64,000 bases of DNA. It comes from Janibacter sp. A1S7. Its GTDB lineage: Bacteria > Actinomycetota > Actinomycetes > Actinomycetales > Dermatophilaceae. Shown here one piece after another: positions 8,769 to 17,294 of this stretch. Position 1 is the first letter of the stretch. Each line of letters starts with the position of its first letter. The stretch is taken from the NCBI RefSeq assembly GCF_037198315.1, contig NZ_CP144913.1:3286001-3350000 (forward strand). Direction: 5' to 3'. Under the pieces are notes generated by a model that was given only the letters and a program-made list of their open reading frames with translations, searched no databases and was not told where the DNA came from. Position numbers and translations under genes: made by a program.

Positions 8769-9496
8769 TTGTTCTGCCCTTCGGTCACGGCCTTGCCCCC
8801 GAGATCATCGGCATCGAACTCCTCCACGTCGCTCTCACGGTCAACACCGACGTCGCTCGGCAACGCCACCAGACGCACCTCGTCGGCGAAAGCGGCCGCA
8901 TAGGTCACGGCCATGGACTTCTCCGGCGACAACGCCAGGGTGACCGGGATGACCGACTGCTCGGTCAACCCGCCCTGGGTCGTCTTGGTGACCGTCTGCT
9001 TGCCTGCGATGGAGACGACCCGCACATCCTTGTCGATGAGCTTGACGCTCGCCGGCAGACCGGGAACGTCGCCGAACACCGCGATGATGTCGACACGGTC
9101 GCCGGGTCGCACACGCCCGGCGACGCCGGTGACCGAGTTGACATTGATCGCGATCTCACGCTCGTCGCGGTCGAGACTGGAGCTGGGAATGAGCATGTCC
9201 GAACTGACCGTGCTCCCGGAGTTGACCCGGAAACCGATCCGCCGCCCCTGCAGGTCACTCATGCTCAGGACGGAGGACTCCGCTGCCCAGCGTGCGGGCA
9301 CCTCGACCGGCTCGATGTTCTTGGCGCTCAGCGGCGTGTAGGGATCGATGGCCTCCATGGCGCGATAGACCGTCACCCTGGACCCGACCTGGCTGTTCAC
9401 CGACGCCACGTAACCAGTGACGACGAAGAAGGTGGCGACGGCGACGAGCGCGGCGATGATGATCATCACCAGTCCTCGGCGTTGACGGGGGTTCAC
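8765..9496 (-). CDS. cpaB: CpaB/RcpC-type SAF-domain pilus assembly protein
   Basis: About 243 residues. A short cytoplasmic tail and one N-terminal membrane helix precede an exported SAF-type domain (IDPYTPLSAKNIEPVEVPARW) and the CpaB/RcpC repeat (VRPGDRVDIIAVF). In Gram-negative Tad systems it partners the outer-membrane secretin; in actinobacteria it presumably works in the cell wall. The GTG start at 9496 has an AGGAGAC site and overlaps the stop of the upstream gene. Confidence 0.85.
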   Translation of the reverse strand: MNPRQRRGLVMIIIAALVAVATFFVVTGYVASVNSQVGSRVTVYRAMEAIDPYTPLSAKNIEPVEVPARWAAESSVLSMSDLQGRRIGFRVNSGSTVSSDMLIPSSSLDRDEREIAINVNSVTGVAGRVRPGDRVDIIAVFGDVPGLPASVKLIDKDVRVVSIAGKQTVTKTTQGGLTEQSVIPVTLALSPEKSMAVTYAAAFADEVRLVALPSDVGVDRESDVEEFDADDLGGKAVTEGQNK

Positions 9497-10278
9497 GCAG
9501 TCTCCTGGGAGTCGTGGTCGAGTCGGGCACGGCAGAACGGGCACACCCGGCCGGACACGGTGAGTGAGCAGACGGGGCAGGAATGAGTGGGCAGGGCGTC
9601 ATCACGACCGAGACGCACGTACTCGACCCCGGGGGACCCGTACCGCGCAGCGGTCGAGCCCACCGCAGGCAGCGTGTCCCCCTCCGCCCCGAAGATCTCG
9701 GTGAGGACCTCCCTGGCCATGGGGTCACCGGTCTCCTCACTGACGAAGTGGCCGGCATGCTCCGCGATCGCCCCGGAGGCTGCGGCCGAGGCGACGACCA
9801 GGGGCTCGGGGCTCATCGCCGCGATGTACCCGCGCCCGCCGGGCAGCATGGAGCGCAGGTGCTGGGTGAACTTCGGCTGCGGAGCCCGCAGCCTGTGGAC
9901 CCGGCGCAACCACACGCCCGCGTGGGTCGTTTCGAGCATCGACTGCAGCTGGGCGACCACCTCGGTCGAGTCGGCACGACTCTCCAGGGCGGTCATGCCG
10001 CACGCTGCCAGCGCCAGGAGGGGCACCTCGCGCTCTAGCACGCTGAAGGCGACCTGCGGGTACTGTCCAGCAGCGATGGTGGTCTGCAGCTTGGCCTGCG
10101 AGTGCGTCTCCGGTCGGGTCAACACGACCACATGCGTGGCCGAGGAGACCTGAGTCCAGCCGCTCAACGCGACGGGGTCGTCTGCGGCGACGACGACGAG
10201 CGGGACGTCCTCCCGCACCCACGTGCGCACGGACTCCTCTGACTGCGTCCCGTCGACGACGGCGACCGCGAGTCGCAT
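9493..10278 (-). CDS. Tad-locus protein with C-terminal zinc ribbon
   Basis: 261 residues with no membrane segment. The first 110 residues alternate strands and helices like a Rossmann-type fold (MRLAVAVVDGTQSEE). A helical middle follows, and the C-terminus has two CxxC knuckles (CPVC...CPFC), a probable zinc ribbon. The ATG at 10278 is preceded by AGGGGG. It is the first gene of the Tad operon and overlaps cpaB by four bases, so co-expression is certain, but I do not recognise the family and assign no function. Confidence 0.75.
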   Translation of the reverse strand: MRLAVAVVDGTQSEESVRTWVREDVPLVVVAADDPVALSGWTQVSSATHVVVLTRPETHSQAKLQTTIAAGQYPQVAFSVLEREVPLLALAACGMTALESRADSTEVVAQLQSMLETTHAGVWLRRVHRLRAPQPKFTQHLRSMLPGGRGYIAAMSPEPLVVASAAASGAIAEHAGHFVSEETGDPMAREVLTEIFGAEGDTLPAVGSTAARYGSPGVEYVRLGRDDALPTHSCPVCSLTVSGRVCPFCRARLDHDSQETA

Positions 10279-10341
10279 ACAACCCCCTGATCCAGCGCAA
10301 GCGCCCACCCGGCGCCAACTCGTCAACCGGAACCCTGCCAA

Positions 10342-10369
10342 ATAGTAGATGATGTGCGGGATCTGACAA
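10342..10369 (-). promoter_or_regulatory. Candidate promoter of the Tad operon
   Basis: On the minus strand TTGTCA (10369-10364), a 16-base spacer and TACTAT (10347-10342) resemble a housekeeping promoter. It would start transcription about 55-60 bases before the zinc-ribbon gene. This short segment is unusually AT-rich for the window. Confidence 0.4.
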
Positions 10370-10389
10370 CTCGAAGGGGACTTTCGACC

Positions 10390-10950
10390 ATGGCGAGGAG
10401 ACGGACCATCCGTCGACGCACCAGTCTCGACCGCGCGCACCGCACGGGCACGACGCTCAGCTCCGTGCTCTTCCTGGTGGCTCTGATCTCGATCGGTGTC
10501 GGTTCGTACGCCTGGCAGCTGGATCGCAATCCGCCGACCCGTGTGGTCGCGGACGACCCGGTCCCGCTGGGCGGGACGCCGCTTTTCGATCCGGGAGTCA
10601 CCCTCTTCGTCCATGAGGGTGGGCTCGAGGGCTCGCGACCGGACCAGTGGGGCTGCGCGCTGTCGACGTCGGACGGACGGCGCACCCTGAACGAGCCCGG
10701 CGATGTCGAGCGCACGGGCACGCGGGTGCAAGAGGGACAGGCCCTCGTGCCGGCCCTGGTCATCGGCAAGACCTCCGGCGGGGACCGGTTGTCGTGCACC
10801 CGCCTGCCGACCGGGGTGGCGGTCTGGTCGTTGCCGACCGAGGCCGGCTATCCCCGGATCCCGATGGCGCTCGTCGTGGGTGGCGTCGCCCTGGCGGGTA
10901 CTGGCGCACTCATCCATCCCCGGTCCCGGGGACTGACCCCCTTCGCCTGA
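10390..10950 (+). CDS. Hypothetical membrane protein
   Basis: 186 residues. A basic N-terminus and one membrane helix (about 20-40) are followed by an extracellular domain with two conserved-looking cysteines (WGCALST, LSCTRLP) and a second C-terminal helix. The ATG at 10390 with an upstream GAAGGGGA was preferred to an earlier GTG. Two-cysteine domains bounded by membrane helices recur in this region (also at 11,020 and 16,731), suggesting a small lineage-specific family. Function unknown. Confidence 0.65.
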   Translation: MARRRTIRRRTSLDRAHRTGTTLSSVLFLVALISIGVGSYAWQLDRNPPTRVVADDPVPLGGTPLFDPGVTLFVHEGGLEGSRPDQWGCALSTSDGRRTLNEPGDVERTGTRVQEGQALVPALVIGKTSGGDRLSCTRLPTGVAVWSLPTEAGYPRIPMALVVGGVALAGTGALIHPRSRGLTPFA

Positions 10951-11019
10951 CCAGCGCGCGCCCTTCGGTCGGGGTAGCGTCGTGGGCGCACCGGGATGGA
11001 CATCAGCGAAGGGAGCCCG

Positions 11020-11433
11020 ATGCACGCTCTGAACTCCACAGTGGTCAAGGCCGCACTGGCCGCCGGAGGGCTGGTCCTCGTGGCACTCGTCGCCGTCCTG
11101 TGGGTCCTGGCCGGGAGGGACTCGGGTGAGCCGGAGCTCCTCGCCGACTCCATGGCGGGACAGTCCACCCAGGTCCAGGTGGGCGAGGGGACGGCCATGG
11201 TCTGGGTCTCCAGCTCCGGGTCCGGCGATCCGCGTCCCGGCGACGAGCCCGACCCGGGGATGTGCAGCGTCACCGGACAGGGGATGCCCTCCCTCGCCGA
11301 GCCCGACACGACAGACACGTCCTCCATCGGGGAGACGACCCTCTACCCGGTCGCCCAGGTCGAGGACTACAAGGCACCCATGGCAGTCGTCTGCTCGGGC
11401 GGGTCCATTGACCACGTCTACGTCATGCGCTGA
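11020..11433 (+). CDS. Hypothetical single-pass membrane protein with two-cysteine domain
   Basis: 137 residues. One membrane helix near the N-terminus is followed by an exported domain with two cysteines (MCSVTGQG and VVCSGGSID), resembling the domain of the protein at 16,731-17,276. The ATG is preceded by GAAGGGAG. The 3' end overlaps the convergent membrane-protein gene by 16 bases. Function unknown. Confidence 0.65.
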   Translation: MHALNSTVVKAALAAGGLVLVALVAVLWVLAGRDSGEPELLADSMAGQSTQVQVGEGTAMVWVSSSGSGDPRPGDEPDPGMCSVTGQGMPSLAEPDTTDTSSIGETTLYPVAQVEDYKAPMAVVCSGGSIDHVYVMR

Positions 11434-11771
11434 CCGGGTCGTCGCCCGACCAGCACGACCGCGACCGCAGCAGCCACCACAGCGGTGGCCAGCTGCACCG
11501 CTGCGTCCAGCATCGGGGCGCTGCCGGGGAGGATGGGCGCATACAGCCCCAGCAGGATGATGCCGGCCACTGCGGCGGCCCATCCCATCGACGGGGCGAG
11601 CCAGGCACCGGCAGCTCCGACGGCCAGACCGACCACTCCCCCACCCACGACGAAGTGGATCCGAGCCGTGGTCACGTCGTGCACCCACCACCCCGCGGAA
11701 CGGGTGACGAGTACCTCGGCGACGAGCCCCGCGAACACGGCAGCGACCACGCTCAACCCGCACCTCCTCAT
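11418..11771 (-). CDS. Small multi-pass membrane protein
   Basis: 117 residues with about four hydrophobic helices and no recognisable motif. It is the last gene of the leftward block beginning at 15,598 and overlaps the preceding lipoprotein by four bases, so it is co-translated with the pilin-like/SGNH cluster. Function unknown. Confidence 0.6.
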   Translation of the reverse strand: MRRCGLSVVAAVFAGLVAEVLVTRSAGWWVHDVTTARIHFVVGGGVVGLAVGAAGAWLAPSMGWAAAVAGIILLGLYAPILPGSAPMLDAAVQLATAVVAAAVAVVLVGRRPGQRMT

Positions 11772-12355
11772 ACGTCGTCCTCCATCGACTCGTCAGGCCC
11801 CGACTCGTCCGAGTGCTCGTACCGAAGGGTGTCCGTCACGTGGCCGATCAGTGCCTGGTCCACCTCGGTCCCAGCGATCGTCACCGCCACCGATGTCGCC
11901 GGCTGACGCTGGGAGGCGATGATCCAGGCACCCTGCGCAGGCTCCCCCCCGTCCTCGTAGGTGAAGGTCTGGATCAGGGCGGTGTCGGCTCCCTCGACCG
12001 TGATGTCGCGGAGATCTCCGGGCTCGTACCCGTCCAGCTTCAGCCGGGCCGGAAGTCTCAAGGAACCGATGGCGCCGGCAGCGGTCCGGGAGTCGTCGTA
12101 GGGATCTGCCACCTGGATGCTGGCGCCTTCGGTCTCGGCGGCCAGGACCCACTTCTTGCCGGACCCCGCCCCCTGCGTCCAGTCCTGCGGGTACTCCACC
12201 GTGATCCGCTCACCCTCGAGCTGCTTCCAGCCCTCGCTCGCTGCGTCTGGGGAGCAGGCCGCGAGGGCCGTCGTCCCCAGCAAGGCCACCACGGCGAGTA
12301 CTGCGCCCACCCGGAGCCGATGTGCTGTTCCGATCACGATCCTCCTTGACCTCAT
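11768..12355 (-). CDS. Exported lipoprotein
   Basis: 195 residues with a signal peptide ending in the lipobox LAAC, so the mature protein would be lipid-anchored on the outer face of the membrane. The exported part starts with ERITVEYPQDWTQG, a pattern seen in LpqN/PsbP-like actinobacterial lipoproteins. It overlaps the large pilin-like gene by four bases. It resembles the lipoprotein at 17,748 in layout (lipobox, short linker, single alpha/beta domain). Confidence 0.75.
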   Translation of the reverse strand: MRSRRIVIGTAHRLRVGAVLAVVALLGTTALAACSPDAASEGWKQLEGERITVEYPQDWTQGAGSGKKWVLAAETEGASIQVADPYDDSRTAAGAIGSLRLPARLKLDGYEPGDLRDITVEGADTALIQTFTYEDGGEPAQGAWIIASQRQPATSVAVTIAGTEVDQALIGHVTDTLRYEHSDESGPDESMEDDV

Positions 12356-13827
12356 GAGATGCAGTCCTCGTAGGGCACCATCGAGCGCTCCGCGTTCCTC
12401 GGGGCCCCAAGGTACGCGGCATAGACCGCTTCCGCCTCACTCTCGCTGACCGAGAAGTCGAAACCGAGCTTGAGCCCGAGTGAGACCTCGGCTGCCAGGC
12501 CGCTGGCGCTGGTCACTCCCTCACTCGTGATCGCCGATACGGTGGCCTGCTCGTGCATCAGCCGGCTGAAGGAGTCCGAGCCCGCGCGGGCCGGGTTGAC
12601 CGCACCCATGGGGATGGTTCCGGGCCACTCGTAGCCACCGCTGTCCTGTCCACCGAGCCAGTCCTGGACGACGGACACGTCCTCGTCGTATCCCGGCGAG
12701 TCGGGGTCCAGGCTCAGGCTGGTCGTCGCGACCGTCGCGGTCGTGTCCGTCTCGGAGGTGAAGATCGAGCCGGACCCGCTGTCGGCCTCGGGGCCGGTCC
12801 CGTCACTGCCGCCGCCGTCGATGGTGGCGCCTGCGTTGATCGCACCCTCGCTCGTCGAGACGATCGAGATCTCGGTGATCTCTCCCGCGGCGTTCTCCGT
12901 GATCGACATACTCATCCCCTCGGTGTCCCCCAGACCCAGGTCCGCCGACCAGATGTCGGAGGAGACGTCCGGGTTGATCGACATGTCCACGGTGTAGGTG
13001 GTGGAGTCGTCCTGCGCACCCTCGGTCCCGTTGGTGTCGGTCGTCTGTGTCCACGTGGCGTCGGCCTCGACCGAGGCGGCGATCGCCTGCGCTTGCAGGC
13101 TCGGTCCGCTCCCGTCGTCGTTGCCGGTGAGGTTGATCCCCAGCTGGCCGTCGACCTCGCCGGTGAGGCCGATCTCGGTCGTCGTCGTGCCCGGCTCCGG
13201 CAGCGGGTCCAACGGATCGATGAGATCGACCATGAACGCCCCCCGGCCGCCGTACGTGCGGGTCACGTCGCGCACCCGGTGGTCGTTGAGCAGCTCCTCG
13301 AACTCGTCGGCGGACTCGGCGTCCGGGAACGTCCACGTGTCTCCGAGACCCAGCTCGACGCCACCGCCGAAGTCGACGGACGCGCCCAGCTCGGCGCCTC
13401 CTCCCGTACGCAGCTCAGCCCCGGCTCCACCGGACGCCCCGAGCATCGCACCGTCCGTGGCCGTCAGGGTCACGGTGCCGTCACTCATCACGGTCCGGAC
13501 CAGTCCCGCGTTGTCACCGATGTCGATGAAGGCGATGGAGATGGTCGAGTTGTACTCCTCACCGGTCCGCGAGACCTGGCAGACCGGCGGTTGGAAGTCC
13601 TCGTCCGTCGGGGGCCCGGCTTCGTCGCCACCCTCGTCGCCGGAGCCGCATCCCAGCTCGGTCTGCAGGATCGACCCGACCGAGTCACACACGGCGGCCC
13701 GTACGTTCGCGCCCTGCGGGCTGACCGTGAAGACGATCGCGCCGACGAGGATCGCTGCGACGACGACCGCGCCGACGTACTCGGCCGAGCTGGCACCGCG
13801 CTCCCGGCGGCGTGTGCGCTCACTCAT
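12352..13827 (-). CDS. Large surface protein with Flp-type prepilin N-terminus
   Basis: 491 residues. The N-terminus is a canonical prepilin signal, RRRERG11 | ASSAEY, with Glu and Tyr at mature +5/+6, followed by a hydrophobic helix (VGAVVVAAILVGAIVFTV) almost identical to that of Flp. About 440 exported residues follow, rich in Gly, Ser, Thr and Asp and predicted beta-rich, with a cysteine pair early (VCDSV, LGCGSG). True Flp pilins have no such domain. It overlaps the SGNH hydrolase gene by four bases. It probably is a pilus-associated or membrane-anchored surface protein; the ectodomain family is unknown to me. Confidence 0.8.
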   Translation of the reverse strand: MSERTRRRERGASSAEYVGAVVVAAILVGAIVFTVSPQGANVRAAVCDSVGSILQTELGCGSGDEGGDEAGPPTDEDFQPPVCQVSRTGEEYNSTISIAFIDIGDNAGLVRTVMSDGTVTLTATDGAMLGASGGAGAELRTGGGAELGASVDFGGGVELGLGDTWTFPDAESADEFEELLNDHRVRDVTRTYGGRGAFMVDLIDPLDPLPEPGTTTTEIGLTGEVDGQLGINLTGNDDGSGPSLQAQAIAASVEADATWTQTTDTNGTEGAQDDSTTYTVDMSINPDVSSDIWSADLGLGDTEGMSMSITENAAGEITEISIVSTSEGAINAGATIDGGGSDGTGPEADSGSGSIFTSETDTTATVATTSLSLDPDSPGYDEDVSVVQDWLGGQDSGGYEWPGTIPMGAVNPARAGSDSFSRLMHEQATVSAITSEGVTSASGLAAEVSLGLKLGFDFSVSESEAEAVYAAYLGAPRNAERSMVPYEDCIS

Positions 13828-14903
13828 GGGTACTCGGGCTCCTTGATCTGCTCCTCGACGAGGTCGGCCAGGGCATCGTGCCCCTGGGCGTTGGGGTGGA
13901 AGCTGCCCGGGTCGACCAGCGACAGGCCGGGCCCACCCCAGTTGAGGTCGTTGATCCACGGGTCGCCGGAGCCGATGCCGTGCCCCCGGAAGGCCTCCGT
14001 CGGGTCGATGAACTCCACCCCGGCCTCGCGCGCCGCCGAACGCAACATGTCGTTGAGCGCACCGGCCTGCTCGTTCATCCACGCCTGGTCCTCGGCGAAC
14101 AGCAGATTGCTCACGCTGTCGTCGGGGTCCTGTACGAACAACTCCGGGTACCCGACGATGACGACCCGCGCATCGGGTGCCCGCTCCTGCATCTCGTCGT
14201 AGGTGTCCACGAGCTCGTCGTGCAGGGTGTCGAGACGGCCTTCGATCCGGTCCGCGTGCGTGTCCTGGCACGAGTCGAGCATGGGGACCCCGCTCTCCCC
14301 GTTCATGACACAGTCCTTGACGACGTCGGCGAAGCCGAGGTCGTTGCCACCGACCGACATCGTGATTAGCGAGACGTCGTCGCCGAGGTCGTCCAGCTGG
14401 GGACCCTCGTCGTCGTTGCTGTCGTTGTCGTCAGTCAGGTCGCCCTGGGTGGCGCCCGAGCACGCGGAGAAGGTGGACCCCTCCTGGAAGGTGATGCCCG
14501 TGCCCTCCCGCTGGATCAACTCCGAGTACGCGTTGTCCGAGCGGTGGCACCGGTTGCGCTCGTCATCTCCCCAGTTGTCCCAGTCCCACTCGTCACCGTG
14601 GTCGTAGTCGGTGTCCGGGTCGTAGTCCCCCGCACCCTCACCGGAGGCATAGCTGTCGCCCAGGGCGACGTACTCCCCCCACGTGGCCTGCTCCAGCGGG
14701 GTCGCGGTCGGGTCCTGTGGCGGGCAAGAGCCCTGGTCGAGGATCCGGCAGACAGCGTTCCCGACCGCTGTCGGGAGCTGCGCCCCGCTGATGCCGGCGA
14801 CGACACCCGCGACGATCATCGCCGCGACGACGACCAGACCGACCCGCTCGAGGGCGGCGGCCCCCTGCTCCGCCCCCCTCGAGCGCTGCCCCCCCGGTGT
14901 CAC
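13824..14903 (-). CDS. SGNH/GDSL hydrolase with prepilin-type N-terminal anchor
   Basis: 359 residues. Residues 1-40 form a prepilin-like signal, G14 | AAALER with Glu at +5, and a hydrophobic helix. The rest is an SGNH esterase/lipase: block I ALGDSYASGEG (Ser84), block III SVGGNDLGF, block V with Asp331 and His336 (DPGSFHPN). Such enzymes act on acyl esters, for example lipids or acylated polysaccharides. Normal secreted homologues carry a Sec signal peptide; here the anchor is of the pilin type, as in the neighbouring gene. The GTG at 14903 lies two bases after the upstream stop. Confidence 0.82.
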   Translation of the reverse strand: MTPGGQRSRGAEQGAAALERVGLVVVAAMIVAGVVAGISGAQLPTAVGNAVCRILDQGSCPPQDPTATPLEQATWGEYVALGDSYASGEGAGDYDPDTDYDHGDEWDWDNWGDDERNRCHRSDNAYSELIQREGTGITFQEGSTFSACSGATQGDLTDDNDSNDDEGPQLDDLGDDVSLITMSVGGNDLGFADVVKDCVMNGESGVPMLDSCQDTHADRIEGRLDTLHDELVDTYDEMQERAPDARVVIVGYPELFVQDPDDSVSNLLFAEDQAWMNEQAGALNDMLRSAAREAGVEFIDPTEAFRGHGIGSGDPWINDLNWGGPGLSLVDPGSFHPNAQGHDALADLVEEQIKEPEYP

Positions 14904-14905
14904 GC

Positions 14906-15598
14906 TCAGTCCATCCGCTCGACTGCGCTGACGGCGTCCTCGAGGACCTGGGGGTCGGGCTCGTCCTTGAGCGCATAGGAGACCAGGGCGACGAGAGCAT
15001 GGTCGTCGGTCACGAGGACCATGTCGGTGGTCAGGCCGGCGCCCGTGGTCGCCGTCTGTCGCCACGCCACGGCGTTGGCCGGCAGACCCTTGACCTCCAA
15101 CGGCTCCACATCGAAGCGCACGGTCGGGCTGTCCGCCTTGTTGCCCTTCGTCTCGTAGGACGTGCATCCGGTCAGTGATGCCTTGACGTCCCGAACCACG
15201 GCCGCCGGCGTCGTGGCATCGGAGTGGATACGCACGTGCTGGGCGAGGAAGGGACCCAGACCCCCCTGCGAGTATCGGATGGCGCCACCGTCGACCGGCT
15301 TCTGCGGCTCGATGTCGACCCCGCAGACGAGCTGCTTGAAGCCCGGACCGGGTGGTTCGCTGTCCCGCCACGTCCCGGGGAGGTCCTTGCTGGTGATGAA
15401 CCGATCGGCGACCGGTCGGTCGTCCGTGCTGCTCGCGGATGACGACACTTCTGACGCGGCCGGCGCACTGCCTGCACCCTCCGGCGCGGGCTCGTCCCCG
15501 CAGCCACTCAGGCCGAGCACGAGCGCACCCACCGCCACCGAGGCCACCCGTCGTGCTCCGGGCACCGCTCGTGCCCTGCTGCTGGCTCGATGGCCCAT
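14906..15598 (-). CDS. Exported lipoprotein
   Basis: 230 residues with a signal peptide and lipobox LSGC. A Ser/Ala-rich linker precedes a roughly 150-residue domain with two cysteines (LVCGVDIEPQ, TGCTSYET), resembling PknH-sensor/LppX-like lipoprotein domains of actinobacteria (tentative). The ATG has an excellent AAGGAGA site. It is the first gene of the unit running through the SGNH hydrolase, the large pilin-like protein and the lipoprotein at 11,768. Confidence 0.72.
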   Translation of the reverse strand: MGHRASSRARAVPGARRVASVAVGALVLGLSGCGDEPAPEGAGSAPAASEVSSSASSTDDRPVADRFITSKDLPGTWRDSEPPGPGFKQLVCGVDIEPQKPVDGGAIRYSQGGLGPFLAQHVRIHSDATTPAAVVRDVKASLTGCTSYETKGNKADSPTVRFDVEPLEVKGLPANAVAWRQTATTGAGLTTDMVLVTDDHALVALVSYALKDEPDPQVLEDAVSAVERMD

Positions 15599-15698
15599 GT
15601 CATCGTTCTCCTTCGATCCCGGGTGACGCCGGCAGTGCGTCCTGATCGAAGATAGAAGTGCAGTCATCCCCCGCACAGGGCTCTGGGACCCGGTTGTG

Positions 15699-15725
15699 GG
15701 CCCGTCCATGGTGGGACCACGGGCC
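15699..15725 (-). terminator. Hairpin between the two leftward units
   Basis: GGCCCGT pairs with ACGGGCC around a 13-base loop, about 60 bases after the stop of the small membrane protein at 15,783. It plausibly ends the transcript of the prepilin-peptidase unit before the lipoprotein unit starts. Confidence 0.4.
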
Positions 15726-15782
15726 TACGACGGACAGGGCGAAGGGGGCATCGACCCCGCGTCACGGCCGGAGTCGGTGCAG

Positions 15783-16034
15783 TCAGAGCAGGGCGACGAC
15801 CAGCGCCGCCACACCGAGCAGGAGCGACAGCCCGCCGGCCACGGCAGCCCAGCGGTGTCGGATCAGTCCTGCAGCGGCCAGGACCAGCCCCGGGACGGCG
15901 AGAAGCGCCATCCGCTGGCCCTGGGCCGATTCCTCCAGCGCAGCAGTGGTGGGCTCGATGTAGAACCCCTTGAGCAGGGCCCAGGCGCAGATGAAGAGGT
16001 TGAGCACGAACGCGAGTGCGGGGACGGATCGCAT
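15783..16034 (-). CDS. Small two- to three-helix membrane protein
   Basis: 83 residues with an N-terminal helix and two further C-terminal helices. It starts inside the stop of the prepilin peptidase gene (TGATG), so it is translationally coupled to it. No motif recognised. A longer reading in the same frame starts over the peptidase gene and was not accepted. Confidence 0.6.
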   Translation of the reverse strand: MRSVPALAFVLNLFICAWALLKGFYIEPTTAALEESAQGQRMALLAVPGLVLAAAGLIRHRWAAVAGGLSLLLGVAALVVALL

Positions 16035-16717
16035 CAGATCTCCTGGAGAAGTGTGCTGACGGCCGGCGCGACGAGGACGAGGAGCGTCCCGGCGACGAGG
16101 TAGGGACCGAAGGCCAGCTGGGACTTGCGCCCGGCGCCGGTGAAGACCACGAGGTAGACCGCGGCCACGCCGGCGAGCAGGAAGGAGACGACAGACCCCA
16201 ACAGGACGTGCGGCCACGACAGGTAACCCAGGAGCATGCCCAGACTCGGGGCGAGTTTCGCATCGCCGAGGCCCATTCCCGAGCCCCCACCGATCAGCAC
16301 GAGGATGAGGTAGAACCCACCGAGCGTCACCCCGGCGAGCAGTGCCCGCACCCAGGCGCCGACGTCGTCCGCCACGATGGCGACCCCGAGCAGCGCGACC
16401 ACCAGTCCCACGGCGAGCGGGTAGGTGATCGTGTCGGGCAGACGGAAGACGTCGATGTCAATGGCACCGAGCACGACGAGTGACATACCGGCCACCGCCT
16501 GGACCGTCGCGAGCAGGGGCTCGTCCGGGCGCGCGAGCACCAGGAGCGCGGGAAGCAGGACGCACGCGGTGACCACCCAGCCGACCCCTCTGGTCCGCAG
16601 CCCGAACTCGTCCTCGTAGCGGTATGCCTGCGAGCGCAACCAACGGGCACACCACAGTCCGACCGCGCCTCCGAGGAGTGCTGCAACCCCGGTCCAGGGG
16701 AGCACGTCCTCGCTCAT
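16034..16717 (-). CDS. Type IV prepilin peptidase (A24 family, TadV/CpaA-like)
   Basis: 227 residues, about seven hydrophobic helices. The two catalytic aspartates of the A24 family are visible: Asp87 in GAIDIDVFRLPD and Asp152 in GMGLGDAKL. No N-terminal cysteine-rich methylase domain is present, as is usual for Tad-type enzymes. It would remove the leader peptides of Flp, TadE and the pilin-like surface proteins nearby. It is the only prepilin peptidase seen in the window and lies in the second block rather than in the Tad operon. Confidence 0.9.
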   Translation of the reverse strand: MSEDVLPWTGVAALLGGAVGLWCARWLRSQAYRYEDEFGLRTRGVGWVVTACVLLPALLVLARPDEPLLATVQAVAGMSLVVLGAIDIDVFRLPDTITYPLAVGLVVALLGVAIVADDVGAWVRALLAGVTLGGFYLILVLIGGGSGMGLGDAKLAPSLGMLLGYLSWPHVLLGSVVSFLLAGVAAVYLVVFTGAGRKSQLAFGPYLVAGTLLVLVAPAVSTLLQEI

Positions 16718-16730
16718 CGAGCCATCCCCC

Positions 16731-17276
16731 TCACCGTCGGATCGTCCATCCGGCGATCAGGGCCGGGATGCCCATGGCGAGCCCGAGGACTCCCGCTCCG
16801 AGGGCGACGAGCCCGACGAGCGCGGTGGAGCGGCCGAAAACGGACTGTTCGGACAGTGCCGCCCCCGCCAGCGTGTCTCCGGAGCAGGTCAGGGTTGCCG
16901 GCTCGGACTGCAGCTCGACCTGCGTGAACGGGTACCACGTGGTCCCCTCGACGGTGACCGGATCCCCGAGGGCGAAGTCGACGTCCCCGACCCGGGTCCC
17001 GCTGGCGACATCTCCGTCGTCCTCGATCAGCTCGCAGCCAAGCGTGCGCGGCGAGTCGCTCGCGGGTTCAGCGGTGTAGACCATCACGGATCCACCGAGG
17101 AGGCCGGTGTCCGAGGGGATGACCACCTCCGGTCCCTCGGAGACCGTGAGGCGGACCGGATCGTTGCCCTGCGCGAGGGTCACGCCCCCGACGATGATCG
17201 AGGCGACGCCTCCGACGACGAGGGACACGCCGGCGACGAGCAGGACGAGCTTCAGGACCGACGAGAACCGTGTCAT
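16731..17276 (-). CDS. Membrane protein with two-cysteine extracellular domain
   Basis: 181 residues. An N-terminal helix, an extracellular domain of about 100 residues with two cysteines (LGCELIEDD and LTCSGDTLAG) and a C-terminal pair of helices. The phrase TTWYPFTQVELQ is close to TTLYPVAQVEDY in the protein at 11,020, so the two are probably distant paralogues. It lies 13 bases before the prepilin peptidase gene. Function unknown. Confidence 0.65.
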   Translation of the reverse strand: MTRFSSVLKLVLLVAGVSLVVGGVASIIVGGVTLAQGNDPVRLTVSEGPEVVIPSDTGLLGGSVMVYTAEPASDSPRTLGCELIEDDGDVASGTRVGDVDFALGDPVTVEGTTWYPFTQVELQSEPATLTCSGDTLAGAALSEQSVFGRSTALVGLVALGAGVLGLAMGIPALIAGWTIRR

Positions 17277-17294
17277 GGAGGCGCGGGTACCGAC

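Noticed and set aside
12553..14202. Plus-strand open frame of 549 codons opposite the pilin-like protein and SGNH genes
   Set aside because: Arg/Asp/Gly-biased shadow; the minus-strand genes have clear export signals and active-site motifs.
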